From Dehalococcoidia bacterium (GTDB taxonomy: Bacteria; Chloroflexota; Dehalococcoidia; DSTF01; JALHUB01): 64,000 nt of DNA. The position numbers and the translations under genes are program-made. A model generated the notes under the pieces. It made no database searches. It was not told the DNA's origin and worked only from the letters and a program-made list of their open reading frames with translations. Below are positions 34,656 through 42,592 of the stretch, piece after piece; position 1 is the stretch's first letter; the number at the start of each line of letters is the position of its first letter. The stretch is from contig JASEFU010000009.1 of the NCBI GenBank assembly GCA_030018455.1, forward strand, positions 22,873 to 86,872. The letters are read 5' to 3'.

Positions 34656-36203
34656 ATGATAAGCGCCAGGAAGACAGCCCACGCCTCCCCCGCTCGCAGG
34701 TCTTTTCACCTCGGGCCCCGCTTTGCCGTTCTTCGCGACAGGGAGCGCTGCATCAACTGCCGCGTTTGCGTCACGCAGTGCACCTTCGGCGCCCAGGGCT
34801 ACGACGCCGCCGACGACACTGTCTTCAGCATCGACGACAACTGCGTCGGCTGCCAGCGCTGCGTCGCCTTCTGCCCCACCGACGCCCTGAGCGTCGTCGA
34901 GAGGCCGCCGCGCTTCCGCCAGAACTATAGCTGGCGCGCGGAGGTGATCGAGGACGTCAAGCGGCAGGCGGAGACCGGCGGCGTGCTGCTGACCGGCATG
35001 GGCGACGACAAGTCGCAGCGCATCTACTGGGACCACCTGCTGCTGAACGCCAGCCAGGTCACCAACCCCTCGATAGACCCCCTGCGCGAGCCAATGGAGC
35101 TGCGCACCTACCTGGGACGAAAGCCCGAACGCGTGGAGGTCGACAGCGAAGGGCGGCCTGCGCCGACGAAGGTCCCGCCGCAGGTGATGATCGAGACGCC
35201 GATCCTCTTTTCGGCGATGTCGTACGGAGCCGTCAGTCTCAACGTACACGAGTCGCTGGCGCGCGCCGCCGCCGCCTCGGGCACTCTATTCAACACCGGC
35301 GAGGGCGGCCTCCACCAGAAGCTGCACCGCTACGGTCGGTACACCATCGCCCAGGTGGCGTCCGGGCGCTTCGGCGTCAACCCCGAGTACCTGGACGTGG
35401 CGGCGATCATCGAGATCAAGATCGGCCAGGGGGCGAAGCCCGGCATCGGCGGACACCTTCCGGGCGAGAAAGTGAGCGCGGAGGTGTCGGCGACGCGCAT
35501 GATACCGACGGGCACCGACGCCCTCTCGCCCGCGCCCCACCACGACATCTACTCGATAGAAGACCTGGCGCAGCTCATCTACGCCCTCAAAGAGGCAACC
35601 AACTACACCAAGCCTGTCTGCGTCAAGATCGCCGCCGTGCACAACGCCGCCGCCATTGCCAGCGGGATGGTGCGCGCGGGCGCCGATATCATCGCCCTCG
35701 ACGGGCTCCGCGGCTCGACGGGGGCGGCGCCGAAGATCATACGCGACAACGTGGGCATCCCCATCGAGCTCGCCCTCGCCGCCGTCGACACCCGTCTGCG
35801 ACAGGAGGGCATACGCAACCAGGTGTCGATAATCGCCGGCGGCGGCATCCGCAGCAGCGGCGACGCCATAAAGGCGATAGCCCTGGGCGCGGATGCCGTC
35901 TACATCGGCACGGCCGCGCTCATCGCCCTGGGCTGCACCGTGTGCCAGCAGTGCCCCAGCGGGCTCTGCGCCTGGGGCATCTGCACGACCGATCCGGTCA
36001 TCAGCAAGCGCGTGAACCCGGACATCGGCGCTGAACGGCTGACGAACCTGCTGCACGCCTGGAGTCTCGAGATAAAGGAGATGCTGGGTGGCATGGGGAT
36101 CAACGCCCTCGAGAGCCTGCGCGGGAACCGCCACCACCTTCGCGCCGTTGGGCTGATGGAGGCCGAGATGGAAGTGCTCGGCGTGAGGGTAGCGGGCTCG
36201 TGA
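34656..36203 (+). CDS. Glutamate synthase FMN/Fe-S domain protein (GltB2-like)
   Basis: A 515-residue archaeal-type glutamate synthase core. Two N-terminal [4Fe-4S] motifs (CINCRVCVTQC and CVGCQRCVAFCP) are followed by the FMN TIM barrel, with SYGAVSLNVHESLARAAA, GQGAKPGIGGHLPG and the phosphate-site KIAAVHNAAA. The CTVCQQCPSGLCAWGIC block near residue 430 is the 3Fe-4S-like cluster of GltB. It converts 2-oxoglutarate and channelled ammonia to glutamate with ferredoxin- or NAD(P)H-derived electrons. The three-gene layout with GltB1 and GltB3 is known from methanogens and some deep-branching bacteria. Confidence 0.87.
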   Translation: MISARKTAHASPARRSFHLGPRFAVLRDRERCINCRVCVTQCTFGAQGYDAADDTVFSIDDNCVGCQRCVAFCPTDALSVVERPPRFRQNYSWRAEVIEDVKRQAETGGVLLTGMGDDKSQRIYWDHLLLNASQVTNPSIDPLREPMELRTYLGRKPERVEVDSEGRPAPTKVPPQVMIETPILFSAMSYGAVSLNVHESLARAAAASGTLFNTGEGGLHQKLHRYGRYTIAQVASGRFGVNPEYLDVAAIIEIKIGQGAKPGIGGHLPGEKVSAEVSATRMIPTGTDALSPAPHHDIYSIEDLAQLIYALKEATNYTKPVCVKIAAVHNAAAIASGMVRAGADIIALDGLRGSTGAAPKIIRDNVGIPIELALAAVDTRLRQEGIRNQVSIIAGGGIRSSGDAIKAIALGADAVYIGTAALIALGCTVCQQCPSGLCAWGICTTDPVISKRVNPDIGAERLTNLLHAWSLEIKEMLGGMGINALESLRGNRHHLRAVGLMEAEMEVLGVRVAGS

Positions 36204-36424
36204 TCGGTTTTCAGGAATGGTGGCGCTCCCTCACGGTCTCGAAACGGGAGCGAAGGCAGTACCGCGGCCTGAAGGCTGCGGCATGAGACAACACAAGCAT
36301 GTCGAGGGAAAGCGTGAACGGTGTCTATGAGATGACGCCCTGTCCTTCATGGCGCGGTGTCGAGAAACGCCGGCGGGGGCAGAGATCGCGTCACAGGTAT
36401 GGTGCAGGAGCGGGCCAGCAGGCG

Positions 36425-37186
36425 ATGACGGTTTCGTGGTCGCCGCGCGCGATGCGCATCGACGCGGCCGGCCTGCACTACCGCGAGCTCAACCGTCTCA
36501 TCCGGGAAATGGCTTCGCGCTCGGTGCGCCGGGTGGAACTGCACAACGTCTTCGGGCAGCGCTACATCGGCACCAATCTCAGGGGGCGCGCCCGCATCGA
36601 CATCTACGGCACGCCGGGGAACGACCTCGGCGCTTTCATGGACGGCCCGACCATCGTCGTTCACGGCAACGCGCAGGACGGTTGCGGCAACACCATGAAC
36701 GGCGGCACGATAATCGTTCACGGCCGCGCCGGCGACATCACCGGCCTGGCAGCTCGCGGCGGCAAGATATTCGTCCGCGACAACGTCGGCTACCGCGCCG
36801 GCATCCATATGAAAGAATACAACGGCAAGCACCCGCTTCTCGTCGTCGGCGGCACGTCTCAGGACTTTCTCGGCGAGTACATGGCAGGCGGCGTCCTCGT
36901 GCTGCTGGGACTGCAACTCCGCGAAGGCGAACCCCATCCCGCTAACCTCGTCGGTGCGGGGATGCACGGCGGCGTCATCTATCTCCGCGGCACGATCGAC
37001 CGTGAGCGCCTGGACAATGCGGTGACGGTGAGCGAGCCGGGCGAAAAGGAGACGGCCTTCCTGAGGCGCGTTGCGCGGGAGTTCGGCAGGCACTTCGGCC
37101 GCGACGAAGAAGACATCATGTTGCGCCCCTTCCTCAAGCTCGCGCCCCTATCGCACCGGCCTTACGGGCGGCTCTACGCCCACTAG
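36425..37186 (+). CDS. Glutamate synthase domain 3 (GXGXG, GltB3-like)
   Basis: A 253-residue protein of the GltB C-terminal beta-helix family. Repeated Gly-rich rungs such as GPTIVVHGNAQDGCGNTMNGG, shown here only in part, RAGDITGLAARGGK and GTSQDFLGEYMAGG carry the GXGXG pattern. In full-length GltB this helix supports the ammonia tunnel. The start is unsettled: ATG 36425 is used; ATG 36452 (MRIDAAGLHY) is closer to typical starts. The 221 bases before it hold two hairpins but no recognised gene. Confidence 0.78.
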   Translation: MTVSWSPRAMRIDAAGLHYRELNRLIREMASRSVRRVELHNVFGQRYIGTNLRGRARIDIYGTPGNDLGAFMDGPTIVVHGNAQDGCGNTMNGGTIIVHGRAGDITGLAARGGKIFVRDNVGYRAGIHMKEYNGKHPLLVVGGTSQDFLGEYMAGGVLVLLGLQLREGEPHPANLVGAGMHGGVIYLRGTIDRERLDNAVTVSEPGEKETAFLRRVAREFGRHFGRDEEDIMLRPFLKLAPLSHRPYGRLYAH

Positions 37187-37234
37187 GGAGCCGTCGTCGT
37201 TAGAAAAAAGTGAGAAATCGGAGGCGGCAACCGC

Positions 37235-37263
37235 TTGCCATATACCCGCTCATCGTTTATCCT
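37235..37263 (+). promoter_or_regulatory. Promoter candidate for glutamate dehydrogenase
   Basis: TTGCCA (37235-37240), 17 bases, TATCCT (37258-37263), 33 bases before ATG 37297. GGAGGTGAAAGGA fills the leader. This suggests gdh can be transcribed apart from the glutamate synthase genes. Confidence 0.55.
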
Positions 37264-37296
37264 ACCGGCGAAAAGACCCCCGGAGGTGAAAGGAAG

Positions 37297-38577
37297 ATGA
37301 GCGATAGCCAGGCCATGCCCATCGTCGAACCCGCCGTCGGCAACCCCTGGGAGAACGCGCAGGCCCAATTCGACGCCGTCGCCGAGATCATGAACCTCGA
37401 CGACGACACCCGGAGAGAGCTTCGCACTCCCCAGCGCGAGCTGACCGTCAACTTTCCCGTGCGGATGGATGACGGCAGCATTCAGATGTTTACGGGGTAC
37501 CGCGTGCAACACAACAGCGCGCTCGGACCCCACAAGGGAGGGATCCGCTATCACCCCGACGTAAGCCTCGACGAGGTCAGGGCGCTGGCGATGTGGATGA
37601 CCTGGAAGTGTTCCGTCGCCGGCCTGCCTTACGGAGGAGGCAAAGGTGGCGTCATCTGCAACCCCAAGGAGATGTCGGCGCGCGAGCTGGAAAGCCTGAC
37701 GCGCCGCTACGCCGCCGAGATCAGTTGTGTAATCGGCCCCTGGAAGGACGTGCCCGCGCCGGACGTGAACACCACCGGTCAGATCATGGCCTGGATGATG
37801 GACACGATAAGCCGGCAGTGCGGCGAGGCCAAGCCGGGCGTCATCACCGGCAAGCCCCTCTGCGTCTTCGGCAGCGAGGGCCGCTTCGAGGCCACCGGCC
37901 GCGGCGTCCTCTACGTCGCCCAGGAGGCCTGCCCGTACAGGAACACGCCGCTCGCCGGCGCAACGGTCGCCGTCCAGGGGTTCGGCAACGCCGGCACCGT
38001 CGCCGCCTGTCTTCTCGAGGAGGCGGGAGCGCGAGTCGTCGCCGTCAGCGACACCTCCGGCGGCATCTACAACCGAAAAGGGCTCGACGCCAAGGCCCTG
38101 ACAACCTACAAGCGGTCGGGAGGGCGCGTCGCCGAGAGCGGCGCCGGCGACCGCATCACCAACGCCGAGCTCCTCACCCTGCCGGTGGACGTGCTCGTGC
38201 CCGCGGCCTTCGAGGGCCAGATAACCGAGAGGAACGCCGCCGACGTCAAGGCGCGCATCATCCTTGAGGCGGCGAACGGGCCCATCTCACCGGAGGCGGA
38301 CGAGATACTGAACGAGGCCGGCGCCTTCGTCGTGCCCGACATTCTGGCCAGCGCCGGCGGCGTCATCGTCTCCTACTTCGAGTGGCTGCAGAACATCAAC
38401 GGCTACTACTGGGACGAGGACGAAGTCAACGACCGCCTGCACCGCATGATGACGAAGGCGTTCCGCCAGGTCGTCGCCGTCCACGAGCGCGACAAGCTTC
38501 CCATGAGGCAGGCGGCATACGTGGTGGCCGTGCAGCGCGTCGTCGACGCCACGAAGGCAAGGGGCGTCTACCTGTAG
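37297..38577 (+). CDS. gdhA: Glutamate dehydrogenase
   Basis: A 426-residue Glu/Leu/Phe/Val dehydrogenase. The substrate-binding stretch is FTGYRVQHNSALGPHKGGIRYHP; the catalytic Lys lies in LPYGGGKGGVICNP near residue 116, and the NAD(P) loop is GFGNAGTVAA near residue 227. It interconverts 2-oxoglutarate plus ammonia and glutamate. ATG 37297 has an optimal GGAGGTGAAAGGA. It has its own promoter candidate and lies between glutamate synthase and an NrpR regulator, so nitrogen control is likely. Confidence 0.9.
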   Translation: MSDSQAMPIVEPAVGNPWENAQAQFDAVAEIMNLDDDTRRELRTPQRELTVNFPVRMDDGSIQMFTGYRVQHNSALGPHKGGIRYHPDVSLDEVRALAMWMTWKCSVAGLPYGGGKGGVICNPKEMSARELESLTRRYAAEISCVIGPWKDVPAPDVNTTGQIMAWMMDTISRQCGEAKPGVITGKPLCVFGSEGRFEATGRGVLYVAQEACPYRNTPLAGATVAVQGFGNAGTVAACLLEEAGARVVAVSDTSGGIYNRKGLDAKALTTYKRSGGRVAESGAGDRITNAELLTLPVDVLVPAAFEGQITERNAADVKARIILEAANGPISPEADEILNEAGAFVVPDILASAGGVIVSYFEWLQNINGYYWDEDEVNDRLHRMMTKAFRQVVAVHERDKLPMRQAAYVVAVQRVVDATKARGVYL

Positions 38578-38669
38578 CGCAAGTGGGTGACGCCGCATAA
38601 TAACATAAATACAAATGAATGCTTCCGGCCCCGTCGTTCGAGCAGCGCCGGGGCCGGGAGAGGTTGCAC

Positions 38670-39665
38670 ATGCTTGAAAGCGAAGCGCGCGAGACAGAGC
38701 GCAAGATAGTGTCGATTCTCAAGGTGCTGAGCGAGTCGCCGGAACCGCTGGGCTCAATCAGCATAGCCCGCGCCCTCCAGGACCACGGCATCTACCTGAG
38801 CGAAAGGGCCGTGCGCTACCACCTGAGGATCACCGACGAGCGCGGCTTTACCCAGCCGCTGGGCCGCGACGGGCGGATGCTTACCTCCAAGGGAATGGAG
38901 GAGCTGCGCATGGCCCTCGCGCCCGACCAGGTGGGCTTCGTCATCGAGAGGATCGCATCGCTCGCGTTCCAGACGACTTTCGACCCGGAGACACGGAGCG
39001 GCGGCGTGATCATCAACACCTCGCTTTTCCCGAAGGACCGGTTCAAGCGCGCCCTCTCGGCGATGAAGGAGGCGTTCTCCGCCAACATCTGCGTCAGCCA
39101 CCTCGTCGCCGTGGCCGACGAGGGCGACAAGCTGGGCGACGTCATTATCCCCGAGGGCCGCGTCGGCTTTGCTACCGTGTGCAGCGCCACGATCAACGGC
39201 GTGCTCCTGAAGAACGGCATCCCCATGGACTCGCGCTTCGGCGGCATCCTGGAGATGCGTGGCTCCGTGCCCCGGCGCTTCGTCGCCGTCATCCATTACG
39301 CCGGCTCCTCTCTCGACCCGTCGCTCGCCTACATTAAGGCGCGCATGACGAGCGTCCGCGAGGCGGCGGCGAAGGGCGACGGCATGATCCTCGCCAACTT
39401 CCGCGAGATACCGGCGGCGGCCAAGCCGATAACCGGCCAGGTGGTCGAGAAGATGAAGGAGGCGGGGATCGGCGGCGTCGTGCTCATGGGGTACACCAGC
39501 CAGCCGGTGTGCCAGATACCGGTCGGGCTGAACAAGGTCGGCATGATCCTGCACGGCGGCCTGAACCCGGTCGCCGCCGCGGAGGAGGCGGGCATAGAGG
39601 CCGAGAACATCGCCAACAGCGGCGTCATGGACTTTCAGCGCCTCGGCAGCTTCTGGGACATCTGA
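38670..39665 (+). CDS. nrpR: NrpR-family nitrogen regulator (one DUF128 domain)
   Basis: A 331-residue protein. Residues ~5-75 form a winged helix (RKIVSILKVLSESPEPLGSISIARALQDHGI in two blocks, then the wing GRMLTSKG). The rest is a single NrpR/DUF128 domain with GFATVCSATINGVLLKNGIP and the GMILHGGLNPVAAAEEAGI block. In methanogens NrpR represses nitrogen genes and is released by 2-oxoglutarate. A HTH plus one such domain in a bacterium matches NrpR I-type forms. ATG 38670 follows GGGAGAGG. It follows gdhA by 92 bases. I found no GGAA-N6-TTCC operator near it. Confidence 0.85.
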   Translation: MLESEARETERKIVSILKVLSESPEPLGSISIARALQDHGIYLSERAVRYHLRITDERGFTQPLGRDGRMLTSKGMEELRMALAPDQVGFVIERIASLAFQTTFDPETRSGGVIINTSLFPKDRFKRALSAMKEAFSANICVSHLVAVADEGDKLGDVIIPEGRVGFATVCSATINGVLLKNGIPMDSRFGGILEMRGSVPRRFVAVIHYAGSSLDPSLAYIKARMTSVREAAAKGDGMILANFREIPAAAKPITGQVVEKMKEAGIGGVVLMGYTSQPVCQIPVGLNKVGMILHGGLNPVAAAEEAGIEAENIANSGVMDFQRLGSFWDI

Positions 39666-39877
39666 CCACCGCCTGATTCCACCTTCGCCGCTCCACTTCC
39701 TCGTTCCAGCAAGACCTCTCTGTAGACTCTGCTGCCGCCCCGTCGACTGAGACGACGTGGAGGGCTGAAGCCTCCGCTACATTGCCGCCGGCGGCCTTCC
39801 TGCGCACTTCGGTCGCGCCCAACCGGGCTTTGGCTTATACTTCCCGCGAATCGAGGGTCAAGAGAGGAGCTCCCATA

Positions 39878-40690
39878 ATGGCAATGGAGAAGTTCGACCT
39901 TGCCGGCAAAGCGATTGTCGTCACCGGCGCCGCCCGCGGCCTAGGGAAGCAGATGACCCTCGCCCTCGCGAAGGCGGGCGCCGACATCCTCGCCGCCGAC
40001 CTGCTGACAGAGCAGAACGAGCAGACGGTCGAAGAGGTGCGCGCGCTCGGGCGCCGCGCCCTCTCCATGTCGGTCGACGTGCGCGACTCGCGCCAGTGCG
40101 ACGCCCTCATTCAGCGTTGCCTCGACGAGTTCGGGCGCATCGACGTCATGCTCAGCAACGCCGGCCTCGGTGAGCGCCGTGGCCTCGGCAAGCCGCTGCT
40201 TGAGGTGACCGACGACGACTGGCACGACAACCTCCAGGTGAATCTCTCCAGCGCTTTCTACTGCGCCCGCGCCGCCGCCCGCCCGATGATGGAGCAGCGC
40301 TCCGGCGTCATCATCAACCTCGGCTCCGGCACGGCGCTGCGCGGCGCGCCCAACATCTTTCCCTACGCGGCGGCGAAAGCGGCCGTCATCTCGCTGAGCA
40401 AGTCGCTCGGAGTCATGCTCGCTCCCTACAACATACGCGTCCACTGCATCATCCCCGGCGAGATCGCGCGGCGGCCCGTCGAAAGCGAAGACGAGGAGCA
40501 GTACTGGCGCGACCGCGGCCGCTTCTTCCCCGCACAGCGTGTGGGCGAGCCGTGGGAGCTGGGGCCGCTCGCCGTGTTCCTCGCCTCCGATGCCTCCAGC
40601 TACATGACGGGCCAGGGCTTCCCGCTCGATGGCGGCTTCCTCGCAGGGGGACTCGCTCCCATCCCATTCGCCCCCAGGGTCGAAATCTAA
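39878..40690 (+). CDS. Short-chain dehydrogenase/reductase
   Basis: A 270-residue classical SDR. The cofactor loop is TGAARGLG at residues 16-23, SNAGLGER marks the strand 4 NAG site, the catalytic Ser is in INLGSGTA near residue 148, and Tyr163/Lys167 form the YAAAK pair. The C-terminal ASDASSYMTGQGFPLDGG is the usual oligomer edge. Substrate unknown; 3-oxoacyl-reductase and sugar/steroid dehydrogenases share this design. I use ATG 39878 with AGAGAGGAG ahead; a longer upstream form has no ribosome site. Confidence 0.83.
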   Translation: MAMEKFDLAGKAIVVTGAARGLGKQMTLALAKAGADILAADLLTEQNEQTVEEVRALGRRALSMSVDVRDSRQCDALIQRCLDEFGRIDVMLSNAGLGERRGLGKPLLEVTDDDWHDNLQVNLSSAFYCARAAARPMMEQRSGVIINLGSGTALRGAPNIFPYAAAKAAVISLSKSLGVMLAPYNIRVHCIIPGEIARRPVESEDEEQYWRDRGRFFPAQRVGEPWELGPLAVFLASDASSYMTGQGFPLDGGFLAGGLAPIPFAPRVEI

Positions 40691-40839
40691 CCGGCAATCA
40701 CGGCCCGTTCCGTCTCGCCCGGCTCCCACAGCGGTCTGCCGCGGCCCCGCCTTCAAGTCGGGAATTACCCCTATGCAGGGAGGACCGCCCGCGGCCGATA
40801 TCTCTCTGTACCAAGCCGATGAGGAGGTAGGATTCAGGG

Positions 40840-41289
40840 ATGTATAAGAAGATGCTCGTCCCCATTGACGGCTCCATGCGATCGGAAGTCGTCGTTCCCC
40901 ACGCCGCGGCGACCGCCAAGGCTTTGGGATGCAACGTCCGGCTCCTCACCGTCGTCGATCTGAGCAAGAACGGCAACGGCAAGAATGTGGACTCGGTCGG
41001 CGACGAAGCAGCCAGCGTTGCTTGGATCGAAGCGCAGATCGAACAGGCCGAGAGCTACATGCACCCGGTCGCCGAGCGTTTTGCCGACCACGGATTGAGG
41101 GCCGAAATGGAGGTCCGCTTCGGCAGTCCCGGTGAGGAGATAATCAAGGCAGCGACCGAGTACGGGAGCGACATCATCGCCATGGCCACTCGCTCGCGGC
41201 GCGGACTGGCGCGCCTCATGTTCGGCAGCGTGGCCGATGAAGTCCTTCGCGAGTCACACGTGCCCGTTCTCCTCATCACGGCTGCTTAG
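40840..41289 (+). CDS. Universal stress protein
   Basis: A 149-residue UspA-family protein. It opens with KKMLVPIDGSMRSEVVV and ends with the ATP-binding block ATRSRRGLARLMFGSVADEVL followed by HVPVLLI, the G-x2-G-x9-G(S/T) pattern of nucleotide-binding members. It may act in stress or starvation responses. It stands alone, 535 bases before the CODH cluster. Confidence 0.85.
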   Translation: MYKKMLVPIDGSMRSEVVVPHAAATAKALGCNVRLLTVVDLSKNGNGKNVDSVGDEAASVAWIEAQIEQAESYMHPVAERFADHGLRAEMEVRFGSPGEEIIKAATEYGSDIIAMATRSRRGLARLMFGSVADEVLRESHVPVLLITAA

Positions 41290-41668
41290 CGCCTTTCTCG
41301 CCTCCGTCCATCCCGCCGACCAATGCCCGACCGGTCGCAACCCGCGTGCGCCTTTTTGCGCCCCGTAGATTCGCTCACAGCCCGATCGACTCGTCGAACG
41401 AACGGCGCATTCTCTCCACAGCGAAGAACGTTCGCGCCTCCTCCGAGGTCTGCTCCACTCCACGCCCCCGGGGCTCGCCGCCATCCTGTCGTCCGGCGTC
41501 ATGCCGAAACGCGATAGTGCGCGCCCGTCCTCGTGAGCCCCGCGATTAAGAACTCATTCGGCAGGCCCAGGCGCACGCCCACGCTTTACGAGCGCGGGCC
41601 GAGCTGCCGCAAGCCGTCGTCCACCACCGCCCCAGTCTTCCAACCTCGAAAGGGACCCGCATCGATAC

Positions 41669-41715
41669 GGGGGGAGGGGAAGGGGGGGTGCGCGAGGGGG
41701 GTAGTGAAACCCCCC
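41669..41715 (+). promoter_or_regulatory. G-quadruplex-capable G-runs with hairpin, upstream of cooC
   Basis: Four G-runs of 6, 4, 7 and 6 bases lie at 41669-41674, 41676-41679, 41682-41688 and 41696-41701, spaced by 1, 2 and 7 bases, the pattern of an intramolecular G-quadruplex. The last run can instead pair with CCCCCC at 41710-41715 (loop TAGTGAAA). No T-run follows, so it is not a classical terminator. Confidence 0.5.
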
Positions 41716-41725
41716 ACAAACTCGC

Positions 41726-41739
41726 TTGACTTTTGTCAA
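41726..41739 (+). promoter_or_regulatory. TTGAC-N4-GTCAA palindrome over a promoter candidate
   Basis: TTGAC (41726-41730), TTTT, GTCAA (41735-41739). The dyad resembles CRP/FNR-family half-sites. TTGTCA at 41733-41738, 17 bases and TGAAAT at 41756-41761 make a promoter whose -35 box overlaps the dyad; the cooC start is 64 bases further on. Confidence 0.45.
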
Positions 41740-41824
41740 CCTACTGATGCAGTATTGAAATTACCTGGTTTTCGCAAGTTGCGCCAGCCACGGCTCCGAG
41801 CTGCGCTGGAGGGGATCTGCAACC

Positions 41825-42589
41825 GTGAAAGTTGCAGTCAGCGGCAAGGGTGGCGTCGGCAAGACGACAGTTGCGGCCTTACTGGCTACCGCGTTAGCCC
41901 GGGCCAACCGGAAGGTCATAGCCGTCGATGCCGACCCCGACTCCAATCTGGCGGCCTGCCTGGGTCATCCGCATCCTGAAGAGATCCGCCCTCTCATTGA
42001 ACTGCATGACCTGATCGAGGAACGTACCGGCGTCAAGCCCGGCACGCGGGGCGCCATGTTCAAGCTAAACCCCCGCGTGGACGACATCCCCGACGAATAT
42101 GGAGTGGATATCGCCGGAGTCAAAGTCCTGATTCTGGGGCAGTTGAAGCAGGGCGGAGCGGGCTGCTACTGCCCCGAAAACGCCCTCCTGCTGAGCCTCA
42201 CCACCCACCTTCTCCTTGACCCCGATTGCGACCTTATTCTCGATATGGAAGCGGGCATCGAGCACCTGACGCGCGGCACGGTGGCCGCCGTCGACCGGCT
42301 GCTCATTATCGTCGAGCCGGGAAGGCGCAGCCTGGAGACAGCGCGTCGGATAATGGCTCTGGCGCAGGACCTCGGCCTGAAGAAGGTCGGCGTGGTGCTG
42401 AACAAGGTAAGCAGTCCGCTGGATGAGCGGTTTGTGCGCGACGAGTTGGGCGAAACGGGGCTCATTGCCTCATTGCCCTATAGCGAGGAACTGCGGCGGC
42501 TCGACCGGGAGCAGCGCTCGATCGCAGCCGCCAACGACGGAGTGGGGAAGGCCATCAATGATTTGCTGGCCAGTCTCAGAAAGGACTGA
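41825..42589 (+). CDS. cooC: CODH nickel-insertion ATPase CooC
   Basis: A 254-residue MinD/CooC-type ATPase. The deviant P-loop GKGGVGKT is at residues 6-13, with VDADPDSNLAACLG following, and a CYC motif at Cys114/Cys116 that in CooC dimers binds nickel or an Fe-S intermediate. DMEAGIEHLTRG is the switch region. It would load nickel into CooS, the very next gene (3-base gap). GTG 41825 follows GAGGGGATC. A second such ATPase occurs at 50882. Confidence 0.88.
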   Translation: MKVAVSGKGGVGKTTVAALLATALARANRKVIAVDADPDSNLAACLGHPHPEEIRPLIELHDLIEERTGVKPGTRGAMFKLNPRVDDIPDEYGVDIAGVKVLILGQLKQGGAGCYCPENALLLSLTTHLLLDPDCDLILDMEAGIEHLTRGTVAAVDRLLIIVEPGRRSLETARRIMALAQDLGLKKVGVVLNKVSSPLDERFVRDELGETGLIASLPYSEELRRLDREQRSIAAANDGVGKAINDLLASLRKD

Positions 42590-42592
42590 ACC

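Larger units (their letters stand above)
41290..41824 (+). other. Intergenic stretch before the CODH/ACS cluster
   Basis: No gene is supported. The left ~370 bases have no recognised element. The right part holds a G-rich segment with a hairpin (41669-41715), then a TTGAC-N4-GTCAA palindrome over a promoter candidate (41726-41763). A long antisense/overlapping frame to the right is a shadow of cooC. Confidence 0.6.

Noticed and set aside
38578..38669. NrpR operator (GGAA-N6-TTCC) upstream of nrpR or gdhA
   Set aside because: No matching dyad was found in either intergenic stretch, only AT-rich sequence upstream of nrpR.
41533..41979. Plus-strand frame running from the intergenic region into cooC
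   Set aside because: It is out of frame with cooC and reads through the G-run region; the product has no recognisable domain.
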